This document shows, piece by piece, positions 24,269 to 35,810 of a DNA stretch of 64,000 nt. This DNA comes from Cinclus cinclus (Eukaryota > Chordata > Aves > Passeriformes > Cinclidae): positions 3,109,194-3,173,193 of the forward strand of contig NC_085050.1 in the NCBI RefSeq assembly GCF_963662255.1, in the 5' to 3' direction. Positions within the stretch are counted from its first letter, which is position 1. Each line of letters opens with the position of its first letter. The notes beneath the pieces are model-generated. The model saw only the letters and a program-made list of their open reading frames with translations. It had not been told where the DNA came from and ran no database searches. The position numbers and the translations under genes are program-made.

Positions 24269-27200
24269 CACAGCATGACTGGCCAAGAGCAGGGCTGCCT
24301 CCTTTCTCCACTGCAACTCAACTCACCTTCAGCAGACTTCCTCAGTGCCTCCAACCACTCTCTGCTGAAGCTTCCCTGAGCTGCACAGAATTGTTATTTT
24401 CATTTTCCATTATTCTCATTTTCTGTTATTCCCGTTCCAAAGATATGGCACCAAGGAGAGGTTACAGGGCTGCTCCTCTCCCTTAACTTTTAGAAATCTA
24501 AAATGAGATGTCTCACCGTAAGCCCTGTGACCTTCCATTAGAGGGAAAAGGGAGAAGCTGGTGCCCGCAGGGGATAATTCTCCTGATACACTGATGAAAA
24601 CCCAGTTTAGGAGGAGATGCATCATCCTCTATTGTGTCTGGATGGCTTTTCATGGATGCTAAAGCAAGCCAAGGGTGACTAACTCACACGTTTTCACCAG
24701 ACTCACCTGCTGAGTCTGGAATCGACCTAAGTACCCCCAATCCCACATCCTTATTTCCTGGGATTACTCAGCTTTGTCTCAGCACTCAGCAGCGTGTTGA
24801 GGATTCGAGACAGGCATTTAGACTCTGCTCCCAGCTGACTAAAGCCCAGGGCTGTCTTTTATCTCATTAAAAGAAACTAAATTGAATGCAGTGCTGGGAA
24901 TATGGAGAACAAGCATTTGTGTGGTCTCCAGTGTTGTGTCAAACTGCTACAAACAACCTATTCCAAGAGAAATTCCTGTTCCTACATGGCTGAGCAGCTC
25001 TGCTTTCTGTCAGTGCAGCCCTGCTTTGGCACTGGTCTCTCTGCTGGGGTTATCCTGTTTTCCTTTGTGTTCTGACACAGCCTCCCATGGCAAATTAAAA
25101 CCTGGGAGTTCGTGGCTTTGACAAAATACTCACTTGGCTCGCTGCAGGGAAGTATGGATTTACTCACTGTGGAAGGAGAGACAGGGAATGTTTCTCCCTT
25201 AATGTTTTCTGTCTTCTGCTTGGTGAGAAGCTCTTCCTCCTGCCCTCAGGACAGAGCTGTACCTGTTCCAGGATCCCCTGATGGCTGAACCACCCTGTAA
25301 TCTCAGGAGCACAAAAAGGCCCCTGAAAAAGTCCCAGCCAGGCAGATGCAGAAAAATGAGAGACAGATTCTCTCTGACTTGGTCATAAAAACCACAGCCA
25401 GCTCCTAAATTAACCTCACACTTACAACCTGCCTCCAGCTTCTGGTCTGTCCTCCCAAAGTTACCACTGATTCTCACCAAATCTTTCTCCACTAACTTGG
25501 GCTTCACTCCAGAGAACTTTGCTTCCCTCTGTGTCTAAATGCAAGGGTAGGAGGTGTCTAAGGGGTCTATACTGCTGAGTCTGTTTGCCCTGCGCCATCT
25601 GGAAAAAAAAAAAAAAAGGTAATTGAATCCTTGATAAAAGCTCCTTCCACTTAGAACAGCTCAAGAGGGTGAGTGAAGACTCAGAGACCACACAGCTGAA
25701 TGGGCAAGAGTTGCATGACCCAAAAATGGAAAATCATGTGAAAATTTAAATAACTCAATAGCTCTCCCTCCCTCTGTCTTCATGTAACTGAGATCTACTG
25801 GGAGTCACTGCCCAGAGGAACTCGAGGACAATTTAACAGCACAGGGCAATGCCCTTGGAGGAAGGGTCAGCTCTGGGACACCAGCAAGCCCAGCAGGAAC
25901 ATTTTTATTTGCTGGGAAAGGCAGTGACAAAGGGTGGAAGTGAAAGAAGAGCAGAAGTCCAAGTGTGGGTGACTGGTGCCCTGGCTGCATGGCTGAGTAA
26001 TGTGTCTGGAAAAGTGAATTCATATGTAATTTTTCCCACTTTTTTTCCCAGCTGGAGCAGTGTTTTATATCCCTCCCCTACTGTTATATCCCCTACACTT
26101 TCACTTTTTGAATGATAATGCTGAAAACTTCAAAATACAGATTAACCTTCAACTAACAGATTATTTTTATTTATATAAAATAATTTTTACTATTGAAATA
26201 AAAATTTTGATTGTTATAAGACCACTTTTGAGGTTAAATTTCACTTTCATACAGGTTTTCCTTTTTATGCTGATTAGTCTTACTACTTCCAAGAACTCAA
26301 CTTTTTTTTTTTTTACGTATTTGGGGAAAAAAAGGAATGTTTGTCATTTACATATCTGAGTTGTCACAATCCAAGAGGACTCATTAATAATCCTGATCAT
26401 TAATTTTTTCAACCGGTGTGGGAAAAACGTGCACTTCCAGTAGATGGAGAAGAATTTTACTATTTGCTTTCTTTAATGCCTGGCAGAAAACATCTGGCTG
26501 ACATCAGGGCATGAAAACCTTGCTTTTATACAAGAATCTGGCAAGGTGGACTTATTACACAGAGTCTCACTTGATTAGCAGTAATTAAATCTGAGTGCAG
26601 ATCTCAGTGTTTATCTGCTGACACCAGCTTGGAATGAAAATCAAAACCAGAGGCAATTCTTGTTGTATCTGGCTGGTGCAACTGCTCCCATCAGCTGGGG
26701 ATGAGTTGTCCACCCTGACAAGAGAAGCTCAGGTTGATGAATTGAGGTCCCCAGGGCAAGGAGCATCAATAAGGAAGGAAATAATCAAATCATCATGGTT
26801 GTTCTGCTGACCTGCTGCATGTCCAATCTTCCTTGCTTTCTGAACAGGTAGACTGAAAGTTATTTACAACATGGTCCTTCCTGATAAATTTTTCTAGAGG
26901 CTTGTAGGATGAGAGCTTGACACAGTTTGAGTCATTGTGTGGTCGTGTTGTGCCATTTGTGTGGATTCAGAAATGAGGCTGAGAATGTGAGTGAAGATCT
27001 CCCCAGAAATGGAATAAATCCAATTTCCCACTCCCACCTTTTCTCTTTTCTGTGAGCAAAACTCAGAGTGACAGTTCTGTGTTGGGTGATTCAGAGGGGT
27101 TGTGGCACAAAGGGAAAGCCCAGAACTTTCCTTTTCCTGCTCCATGAAGAGCTCTCAGTAGCCCCTTCCCCTCCTTGACACAGAGAGGTTTGCCCTGCCT

Positions 27201-27599
27201 CCCTTTACTACTGGCTCTTCTTGCTCTGTGCTGCTTTTTGTTTTTTAAGCCAAAACCAAACCAAACTCAACTTTGCCCACCCACAAATTGTAGTTTTTTT
27301 TTTTTTTCCCAGCATGCACCAAAGCTTTCCAGGTAAAAGGAATTTTACATGGAACTTGGTGGTTTTTGTTGTTACTCTTGTTTGGTTTTTGATTTTCCTT
27401 CCTGACAGGATGGCATTTTCTGCTCAGTCTGAATATTGATACGCCAGTTCCCTTTCAGAGGATCCAGCACTTGGTGCTTGATCTAGATTTTATGGTGTGG
27501 ATGCTTTCTCTGACACAAAAATGAATGTTGTGCTGATAATGGAAAGCTTCAGAACTGGGGAGGTTTCTAAGAGGCCTTCATGGGCCCTTTTCAGAGCAT
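24269..27599. other. Unique noncoding DNA
   Basis: No gene was seen. A 15-base A-run lies at about 25603-25617, T-runs near 26301-26313 and 27294-27307, and an AT-rich tract at about 26090-26300. The block 26340-26640 is listed as a possible regulatory element. Frames are all at most 102 codons. Confidence 0.55.
26340..26640. promoter_or_regulatory. Candidate conserved noncoding element (weak)
   Basis: This non-repetitive AT-rich block contains 'actcattaataatcc', 'gatcattaatttttt', 'cttgattagcagtaattaaa' and an E-box-like 'acatctggct', mixed with uncommon CpG-containing words ('caaccggtg', 'aaaacgtgcac'). This mix of retained CpGs and homeodomain cores resembles known vertebrate conserved elements, but no comparison was possible. 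Confidence 0.22.
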
Positions 27600-27782
27600 C
27601 AGAGAGTCACTTTGATTGGAAAATCCCTCTAAGGTCATCCAGACCAACCATTCCCCCAGCACTGCCAAGGCCACCACTGACCCACGTCCCCAAGTGCCAC
27701 ATCCACACAGCTTTTGAATCCCTCCAGGGATGGGGACTCCAACACTGCCCTGGGCAGCTGGGAAGGGCTGGACAACCCTTGT
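27600..27782 (-). mobile_element. CR1 LINE 3' fragment (young subfamily)
   Basis: Antisense CR1: 'ggtcatccagaccaaccatt', 'cccccagcactgccaaggcc', 'aagtgccacatccacacagc', 'ttttgaatccctccagggat', 'ggggactccaacactgccct' and 'gggaagggctggacaaccct'. By eye it differs from the copy at 60.4 kb at only about five positions plus one indel over roughly 137 shared bases. The octamer tail at its left side is poor. It is 5'-truncated directly after 'ggacaaccctt'. Confidence 0.93.
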
Positions 27783-30700
27783 GGTTCAATTAGGTCCCAA
27801 AACTTCATTTATTTTGTGTCGTTCCTACATCTCCTTGGGGGCAGTAGCCACTTTGGGAGGGTCCCTGGTGTGTCTGGCTGGAGGATGGATTGTGCTTGCA
27901 GTTTGCAACCCACTTGGGCTACAGTCTTGATTCTCTTCAAAAGTTTGTGCTGTGACAATTGTTTTTGTTTTTTTTATTGCTTCATATTTAGTAGGATGGC
28001 ACCAGACAGACCCACAGAGCTGGAGACCGTTTTGTCTTGTGCCACCTCAGTGCCTGTTGCTTCATGCTTGGTACATAATTAGGAGACCAACTTCCTTTGG
28101 CCAAGGGAAGGGGAGTGAAGTGCTGCAGGTGCTGATTCAGAGCAGAGGGATCTTTCCAAATTCCCCATTTTGAGAAGTAACTATCTTCCACAAACAACAC
28201 AGGAGCCACTGCCTGCTTTGTTAACTGCCTAGAGCAGGCTGTGTAGAATATCCCCAAGAAAGGATTTCCTTTACATGAAAGAAATTTACTGGAAAAATAA
28301 AGCTTTCCCAAAGCATTATTTCACTAAAATCCACTTTTCCACTGTGGAAGCCCCTGTGGCAGAAGCAATGTGTTGGAGACACTGTAATCTGGCTGCTTCA
28401 GAATCAGCTTGTTCATTTGTTCAGTTTGTGTTTCAGGGCAGCCTAAGGGAGAAATCCTCAAACACCCTCCAGCTTCCCTCTCTCACAAAAATTTTATCTG
28501 AAAAAAAACCAAAAAAAGGCAGAGCCTCTGGCTTTGTGCTGCCTTTTCCCGACTCTTTGGATATGTGAACACTGAGATGTGTGCTAAGGTGTGGAATTCA
28601 CTGGTACCATAAGAATAAGGACTGGCAACTTGATCACCTGATTTATTGACCTTTGCTGAGGTTCCACTGGCCTCAGATGCTCCTTGGATGTGCAGCAGGG
28701 TCTCATCTCCCTGGCACATGTGGATTCAACAGGTTGTACTGAACGGAGTACAAAGGACTACACGAAGGCAAATGGTGAGATCTGTGCTGATCCAGCCAAG
28801 CCTGCTGATGTCAGGGTGGAGCACCATCATCCTGCACCAGCTGAGCCTCTGGGCCTTGTGATTTCCAACCCCCTCCAGCTTGGCAGCTGTAAAATTGCAT
28901 TAGTGGACTTAGAGGCATCTGTATTATGAATTTCAGCTGACTAACAATGGGCAAGGATCTTTCCCACGCCCACCAGAGAGGTCTGTGGAGCGCAGCTGGA
29001 AACCACTAGTGAGTCAAGACGAGTGGTTCTCTGCTTTCACCGACACTTACACAAATCCAAACACATGGAAGGCTTCCAATTTCTCTTGGAGTAAACAAAG
29101 GGAAACACAAAACCCCATTATTTTCTATGGCTCTTTGTTCACGGAGTATTTTTAGTCTGGCTGACGATCTTTTTGCGTATCCAAAGTGTTTAATTAAAGA
29201 TCAAAATGTAGACCCCAAGGAAGTTTTTGTAAGCATTACTCCATCCAGCAGGTCACTCCCTTGCAATGCCAATTTCACGTGTCACTCTTGGATTCCAGGC
29301 ATGGGTTTATTATCTTTTTTCACCATCAGAGTTTAATAATTTACAAGAAAAATCATCACATTCATCTGTCAGTTCTGGAAAAAAAGCTCTTCCCATCCAT
29401 GGTCACCACCACTCTTTAATACCAGGGAAATGTGCAGGAGACAAAATAGTGATTTAGAATAAAACTCCCGAACTTTTAGAATGCACTTATGCACGAAGTG
29501 CTTGTTAGGCCACTTCCAGATTATTCAAGCCCAAATCCAGTTTGTTTCTTCTGCAGGTTCCTATCAGTTCGCTGAAGTGAAACAGAGCAGGAATATCTGG
29601 AGGAACATCAGGAAAAGCAGCTGGACAGTGGGCTAAAATAAGCTTAGTTTTCCACGGTAAATCCACACCTATAGGTTTATAAAGAGGTAAAAGGCAGGCA
29701 CCCTGTGCTGACCACAACCACAGACAATGTCTGTGCTACAGCTTGCAATGCCTCCCATCCCAAACTGGTGTTTCTCCATCCACACAGTTAATTTATCACA
29801 CGTGGCTAGTGCTATATCGGACACGTCGGGAGCTTTCCCTGTGGCTTGACTTCATCCAGTTCCAGAGTGAAGGGCAAGAACACCTCTGTTAGGCAGTAGA
29901 GCTGCCCATATGTCAATGCCAGTGCTGCTGCAGGTTCAAGGTTGGACAGAAGCATTGGATAAAACAAGAGGTCTGTGTCCAAAGGGCTTAAATTCCATCT
30001 CTGGACTTTCTGGGCTCTTCACCAAACAGGCTTGAGCCTTCAAAATCCAAAAATAGCCCGTGACATCACTGGAGTTTTAAAAGTCTTGTTTCCTTTTGGA
30101 AGCGCTTGAAAATTCACTTTTAAAGTTCTCCTTCATGGAGACCCATCTCATTCCTTGAGACTGGGCTGTCTCTGAAGCAGTGGTATATGAACAGTGGTAG
30201 GGGAGGAAAGGAAAGGCTTCAATCCCTGTAGAGCAGGGATTGCTGTGGAGCAATCCAGACTAAAGCAACCTGGTTTTTTATCCTTTTTTTTTTTTTCCAC
30301 ACAAGCCAAAAAAGCCAAACAACAGCACTCATGTTCATTAATTTGACTGAAAGCACAAGTTTGACTCTCTCCCAAGGTTAACCTCCAGGCTGCTTGGAGT
30401 TTTGAAATTGCAGCATGGCACAGGGCCAGCTCTAAATAGCTAATCCTTTCAGTTTGTTTAAAAAAAACCCCAAAAACACAACAAAACATAAACAAGAAAG
30501 CTCCTCCCATCCTCTCTGTAATTCCAGGCATCAAAATGTTCAGGGCTGGTTGCTCCATAATTTCCAGCAGATACAAGAATGCAGCAGATACAAGCAGAGG
30601 GGACATTGACACTCTTTGATCTTCCCTGTTTCTCAGTAAATTTATATTGAATATTAGAAGGTGTAATGGTCTCTGTCCTTTGTGCCTCATGTGGAGTTCA

Positions 30701-32014
30701 GTAGGTGGCTAATAAAAACACAGCATAAAGCTCAGCTTGAGGAAAATGTTCATTTTCAGCTCAGAAAACTGCTATCTCCTAAAAGATGTCTGGAAAGAAT
30801 GGAGACCACTCATCCTTCTACATGTTGGAGCACCTCAGCAGAAGGTTAAAATTCACTCGAGCTCCCCATTTCCCTGGATCTGGCAGAGCTCCAGACCACC
30901 AGCTTGGGTCAGGAGTTTGGGTTACCTTGAAGGACCCAAAAGTATTTTGTAAGCTGCAAATGATGCAGAAATGCAGCTGCCCCAGGGTTAAGAACTCCAG
31001 ACAATAAAACAACAAAGCTGCTCACTCCAGTTAAATCCTAAAATCTAGACAGAAGAACAAAATATCACACAGACCAGTGAGTTCTTTTTTCATTTTGGAG
31101 AAAAGTTGCTAGCAGAGGTGGATGTTCACTGGGCGTGTTGGGGATTTACTGGAGCAACTCCACATGGAGTTCAAAGCTGTAAATTGACTTTACAAATCAC
31201 AGACCAGGTGCAAAAGAGGAGGAAAGGTGGCTCTGTTTATCCTTTTCACAACCTTTAAAAGTAGATACCTGAATGAAGCAGAAGCAGTTTTGTCATGAAA
31301 GTTTGTTTCATATGAGAAAGCATCAATTTTTCTGGTGGAATTGTCAAAGATAGCATGTGTAATATAACATTTTCCTCATGTTTCCTCACAGATTTTCTGT
31401 TTTAGAAACAGGCAATTCACTGAAATCAGGTGCTTCCTGTAAACAGTTTTGATTGCACAAAATCGTTTTACTCGTGAATAGAAATCCAGAGTAAACTTCT
31501 ATCCAGTGGCAAAATTGGATCCACTGAAACATGGAATAAAGGTATAATAAGAAAAGCATTCAGTTTTGTGTCGAACAAAATCCTGCTTCATCAATAAAGA
31601 TCCATCTGAACAATTACGTTCCGTGTTTTATTTCATATTTATGCCCCCAAATTTTTTTGAGGCCACCAAGGAGGTGTCCTCACTTTGAAGGAGCACAGTT
31701 CTTCCCCTGCAGGTTCCATGGAAGGGTCCAGAAAGTCACCTGGAATAAAAAGCTGCTCAGATTTACCGAAGCTATACATTTTTTTGTCCTTGTTTTCACA
31801 GATTTAGAACATCATCCACCTGTATTTTCTTGTATGGGTTTGTGGTATAATTTTGGTGTCTGGCCTTTGCAGAGGCCTCCTAAGGCAGGTTGTGTTGGAG
31901 GACAGCTGGGATGTTGTCAGGGAGTAGTTTGTGGGATGGAGGCTGGCACAAATTGGGGAAGGAGAAGTGTCCATGCAAGGACAGGGGTGGGACAAGATGA
32001 GCCATGGCCAGTGT
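27783..32014. other. Unique noncoding DNA
   Basis: About 4.2 kb without a recognised gene or repeat. The 180-codon minus-strand frame at 30148-30690 is the longest of the whole window. It contains a lysine run translated from the T-tract near 30283-30296 and a cysteine/phenylalanine-rich stretch, shows no domain, and is taken as chance. The segment 28920-29240 is non-repetitive with several CpGs and SOX-like 'aacaaag'/'ctttgttc' words, but is too vague for a call. Confidence 0.55.
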
Positions 32015-32087
32015 GAGGGAGTGCCCAGTGAACCTTCCCTGGAAGGGTTCAAAAAACATGTGGATGTGGCACTGGAGGACACGGGTT
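32015..32087 (+). mobile_element. CR1 LINE fragment, left part (interrupted)
   Basis: A sense-strand CR1 piece: 'gggagtgcccagtgaacctt', 'ccctggaagggttcaaaaaa', 'catgtggatgtggcactgga' and 'ggacacggg'. In intact relatives this is followed within about 50 bases by the 'ggacttgatgatcttagagg' ending. Here that ending appears only at about 32650, after an unrelated AT-rich block. The two parts are read as one element split by an insertion. Confidence 0.85.
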
Positions 32088-32646
32088 TTTTTGGGACACA
32101 TGGTGGTTTATTAGCATTGCTTTAATGAAGGAATGGGACTACGATTGTGCTAAAGATGATTTATTGCTCCAAGATGCATCAGACTCGAGGTTGTGAGGTT
32201 TAGAGAAGCAAGAATTCAGCCATAGCCAAAGTAGTCACGAGGTTCTTTGTTACAAGGCAACATATATCATTTTAATCCAATGGAAAGTTGCTAAGAAGTA
32301 TATTTTGTTTTTCTAACCTATAACCTTTACTTAATTCTGCTGCATTGCATGTACTTTTGTCCAATGAACTACTGTCACACGTACACACATATGCTTCTAT
32401 TATAATACTTAAACTCTTAGCTTACCCTGTACAATCACATTACTACACTATAAAACCCTTCACTATCTTATCTAATACAATTTCTTACTTAGGCATATTC
32501 TTACTTACAACTATAGGAACATAAGCCTATAATTTTTCTGCTTAATATCTGTGTACTTCTAGTTTTACATCAATCCAAGTTTCTTCCAAGCTTGCAAATT
32601 AAACCCTTCAATATGTGTGGAAGTTTCTATCTTTCCGTTTCCCACA
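32088..32646 (-). mobile_element. Probable solo LTR of an endogenous retrovirus, inserted in CR1
   Basis: About 550 bases of AT-rich DNA unlike CR1 sit exactly between two CR1 halves. Read on the minus strand it begins TGTGGGAAAC (from 32646), and AATAAA signals occur near its far end (complement of 32160-32165 and again of 32107-32112). This fits the order of an LTR with a polyadenylation signal 50-100 bases before its 3' end. One possible 3' terminus is the CA complementary to 32101-32102. No open frame of retroviral type is present, so this would be a solo LTR left by recombination. A clean target-site duplication was not visible, so the left boundary (32088-32101) is uncertain. The alternative is another class of insertion or an unrelated AT-rich CR1 variant. 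Confidence 0.58.
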
Positions 32647-32712
32647 GTGGGCTTGATGACCTTAGAGGTCTTTTCTCACCTCAGTGGTTCTGTGGTTCCA
32701 TGATTCAGAGTG
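32647..32712 (+). mobile_element. CR1 LINE fragment, 3' end (interrupted element)
   Basis: The terminal part of the CR1 begun at 32015: 'gggcttgatgaccttagagg', 'tcttttctcacctcagtggt' and an octamer-like tail 'tctgtggttccatgattc'. Orientation and order continue the left part, which supports a single element split by the LTR-like block. Confidence 0.87.
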
Positions 32713-33554
32713 GGTCAGGTTTACCAGGATCCACAGGATGAGATTCCAGAGGGGAACAAGAGGGGGTGTATGAACAAGGAGAGACATGTCTGGGAGCAGA
32801 GCAAAGGTGAAACAACAGGATGTGGCAGAACTAGGATAACACTCTTGGGATAGTGAGGTCACTGCTCCTCGGAGCTGAGGGTCTGCATTAATGAATCCTG
32901 GAAGTGCTCTCAGAAAACTGGGAAGGAAATATCAGAGGAACTCTGTGTCGAGCTGGATATATGTACTTGCATCTCTGTAGAAGTTCAAACAGTGCCAGAC
33001 AGAGGTTGGTGTGGGCCAAATGGGAAAACTTGCTTTCTTGTTACCTACAGAAAAATAATTGCTGCTTGCTAAAGCTGCTGCTTCCAAACCCACTCCAGCC
33101 CCCAGGGATGATGCCTCTCTCTCTCTTCTGCTTGCTTTGCTGCAAATCATGGTAGCTCCTCTTGGTTTTCCCAGATCATGTCAGGGGACCCAGATGCTTC
33201 CTCTGGTGGCTACAGAAATATTAATGCAGGGAGTTTACAGGCCTGAGCTCCTGGAGCAGCTCGCTGTGTTCACCAGGTCGACAAGCATAGAGGAGCATCA
33301 CCAGCTTGTGCAGTATGGGGGGTGAAGAAAATCAGTTCTTCTGTCCTGTCACCTCCCTGAACACCCCTGCACCTGAGGAGGACCAGCCTTGTGCACCCCA
33401 GGCATCAGTTTGTGCTGGGGCCATTCAGCTGGAGAGAAGTGTGGCAGGAAATGGTTTGGGGATCTTTATGGGAACCAAATCTGCCCCCATCAACTCGCAT
33501 CTACCTGGTACTAAAAGATGCAGAGTTACTTTTTTCTTACCAAATCTCAATGCT
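32713..33554. other. Unique noncoding DNA
   Basis: No gene or repeat was recognised. Overlapping frames at 32904-33653 have no domains, and their ends run into the TTTTA array. Confidence 0.55.
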
Positions 33555-33625
33555 ATTGTATTTTATTTTATTTTATTTTGTTTTATTTTGTTTTATTTTA
33601 TTTTATTTTATTTTATTTCATTTTC
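33555..33625 (+). repeat. (TTTTA)n microsatellite with TTTTG variants
   Basis: A pentanucleotide array of about 70 bases, mostly TTTTA with two TTTTG units and a final TTTCA. The phenylalanine/leucine-rich frames crossing it (33306-33721) are artefacts of this array. Confidence 0.95.
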
Positions 33626-33994
33626 TTCTGCTTCCTCCCCCATCACCACCTGAATTTCTGGAGCAGATCTAAGAAAGTTCAAAGAGACAGCTGTGTGCTG
33701 TGGGTGGGAGTGTGGGTGTAATATATGCACACCACACAGGTGAGCAGGTAGATTAAAAAATAGTATAAATAAAACACTGACAGCCTCCTTTTGTTGCCTC
33801 CTTCATCACTGCATTTTACAACTCAGGGAGATTATTTTGCAGAATGTTTGACATCAGTTTGATACATGTTGTTCCCATGGCAACAGGCCTTTCTCACACT
33901 TTTGTTTTGCTTTGGTTATTTCTCAGAATATCTCATTCCTCATTATTTTGGGATTTTGGTCAGGACAACCTTGCCAGAGTTGAAAACGCTGTCA
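33626..33994. other. Unique noncoding DNA
   Basis: Nothing recognisable in about 370 bases between the TTTTA array and the next CR1 piece. Confidence 0.55.
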
Positions 33995-34083
33995 GCTCCA
34001 GGGTGGGATTTTTGGGGTAGCCCTGTGGAGGGTTAGGATTTGGACTAGGTGATCCTTGTGGATGTTCTGTGGTTCTGTGATCG
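33995..34083 (+). mobile_element. Short CR1 LINE 3' end (second subfamily)
   Basis: A sense-strand CR1 terminus: 'gctccagggtgggatttttg', 'gggtagccctgtggagggtt', 'aggatttggactaggtgatc', 'cttgtggatgttctgtgg' and 'ttctgtgatc'. It matches the reverse complement of the ending seen at 22.5 and 39.4 kb, with several substitutions. Confidence 0.75.
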
Positions 34084-35070
34084 TGCTGCCTTTCATCTGT
34101 CATGGATGGAAGGCAGAAGAAATGACTCATTTCCACCAGGAATCTGGAGTTCTGCTCTCAGTCAGGGTAGGGGCATCGCTGCTCTGGCTTTTAATGTTCA
34201 TTTTCTCCTCAGATGATATTCCATGATCCCACCCTTTCACACTTCATCTCCATGTCATTATTAAAAGCAAATCCTGCTCTTGAGCCTCAGTGCAGTCTGC
34301 ACAGAGCTGTGGGGTGGGGATGAGGAGGTTTATTTCATGACTCCTGATATTCTTAATAACCTGTAGGGTCTCTCTGCCTCCCTTTTCTGCCTCTGATGGT
34401 GTTCCATCCATCAGAAGGAAGAATACAGCCACAGGACTCTGTGACGAGACAAACACACAACTCAGCAATGCTGAATTTTCTGCTTGGGCACATTGATTGC
34501 ATCCACCAGCGGGAACCTCCATCACAACACCAGAACTAAGGAAAAGCTTAGTAATGACCTAAATATGAATTTGTGAGCCATCCTTCCCAAACTGCCATGG
34601 CACAGGCATGTCACCAAATGGCCAGGCTGGGGGTGCCAAGGGATCCATCTGAAACGTGCGAAGGGGCCGATACCAGCAGGACAGGAAATGGTGAGGGTGC
34701 TCCCGAGGGAATAAACACACAGTGGGTCAGGAAACATTTCATAGCAGTGAAAGCTGCTTGGCTGCACAGCCAGCTCCCAGAGGAAGTCCTCTTGGAGAGT
34801 CTCCAAACTCCTGCATGGGGGTGCGCAAGCTGCATGAGAACACACGTTGGGTAATGTTGTTAGTGATGGTGGTTTTCATGATGGTGCTGAATAAACCAGG
34901 GCAGGAAAGATCATTAATAGAAACTTCTGCATGAACACAAGGGCTACAAAGAGCCATAACTGGACTGGACAGGAATCAGCAATAAAACTCTCCTTCCCTC
35001 ATACTTTACCAGCCTTATGAATGCTCTTCTGGGACATTCACCCCAAAAAGATCAAGTCACATCCTTGCCT
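34084..35070. other. Unique noncoding DNA
   Basis: No gene was seen. Frames on both strands at 34500-34960 overlap each other and lack domains. Confidence 0.55.
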
Positions 35071-35164
35071 CCCAAAAAAACCCCCAAAAAATAAAAAAAA
35101 ACCCCAACCAACCAAACAAAAAAGCAAACAAAAACGCACACACACATACAAAAAAACCCCCACC

Positions 35165-35215
<51 letters not shown>

Positions 35216-35216
35216 A
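35071..35216 (+). repeat. A/C-rich low complexity leading into (CAA)n
   Basis: A run of AAAACCCC-type sequence (35071-35165) passes into a perfect CAA trinucleotide array of about 16 copies at about 35166-35215. The glutamine-run frame at 35021-35227 is a translation of this array and not a polyglutamine protein. Confidence 0.95.
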
Positions 35217-35499
35217 AGCCTGGTTAAAGAGGTCTGGTGGGTTTTGAAGAGCTAACTCCTGGCCTTTGTGGAATGTCCTTCAGAAGCAGCCTTGGGAACC
35301 TGCCAGCACTATTCAGGTTTGCAGGGTGGGATGACTGAATGCCTCCGGCAGGGATCCTTTTTGGCTAACAAACCAAAAATGCTTGTAGGGTCTGGGTAAA
35401 ATACTTATGAAGAAAAAAGAAAAGCACCAAGAATGGGAGCTGCAGTAATTCTTTTTTGGGCAGCTGGAAACCTCTTTAGAAACACCCTCTGCTATGATG
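35217..35499. other. Unique noncoding DNA
   Basis: Nothing recognisable between the CAA array and the following CR1. Confidence 0.5.
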
Positions 35500-35810
35500 T
35501 TATAGAATCATAGGACTGTTTAGGGTGGAAAAGCCCTCTAAGATCATTGAGTCCATCTATTCCCCCACCCCTGCCCCATGTCCCCAGGTGCCACATCCAC
35601 ACAGCTTTTAAACCCCCCAGGGATGGGGACTCCCTGGGCAGCTGTTCCAATGTTTGACAACCCTTTCTGTGAAGAAATTTTCCCTAATAACCAATCTAGT
35701 CCATGTGTGGCACAACTTGAGGCTGTTTCCTCTTGTTTTATCACTTGACTGATGTCCACCTGGGCACTCATTACACCTTTATTCCCAAATTCCAGTCTCT
35801 CAAATCTGTC
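35500..35810 (-). mobile_element. CR1 LINE 3' fragment
   Basis: Antisense CR1. From left it shows the tail ('tatagaatcataggactgtt'), 'aagatcattgagtccatcta', 'tccccaggtgccacatccac', 'acagcttttaaaccccccag', 'ggatggggactccctgggca', 'gctgttccaatgtttgacaa', 'aagaaattttccctaataac', 'acttgaggctgtttcctctt' and 'gtccacctgggcactcatta'. It is related to the 27.6 and 60.4 kb copies but more diverged, with small deletions, and extends further 5' than they do. Confidence 0.93.

Noticed and set aside
30148..30690. 180-codon minus-strand open frame, the longest of the window
   Set aside because: It has no recognisable domain, includes a lysine run from a T-tract, and this length is expected by chance in 64 kb read in six frames. 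There is no splice or promoter context.
33306..33721. Hydrophobic membrane-like frames rich in F and L
   Set aside because: They are the TTTTA array translated in three frames.
35021..35227. Polyglutamine protein
   Set aside because: This is the CAA microsatellite read in one frame, with lysine/proline-rich A/C low complexity before it.
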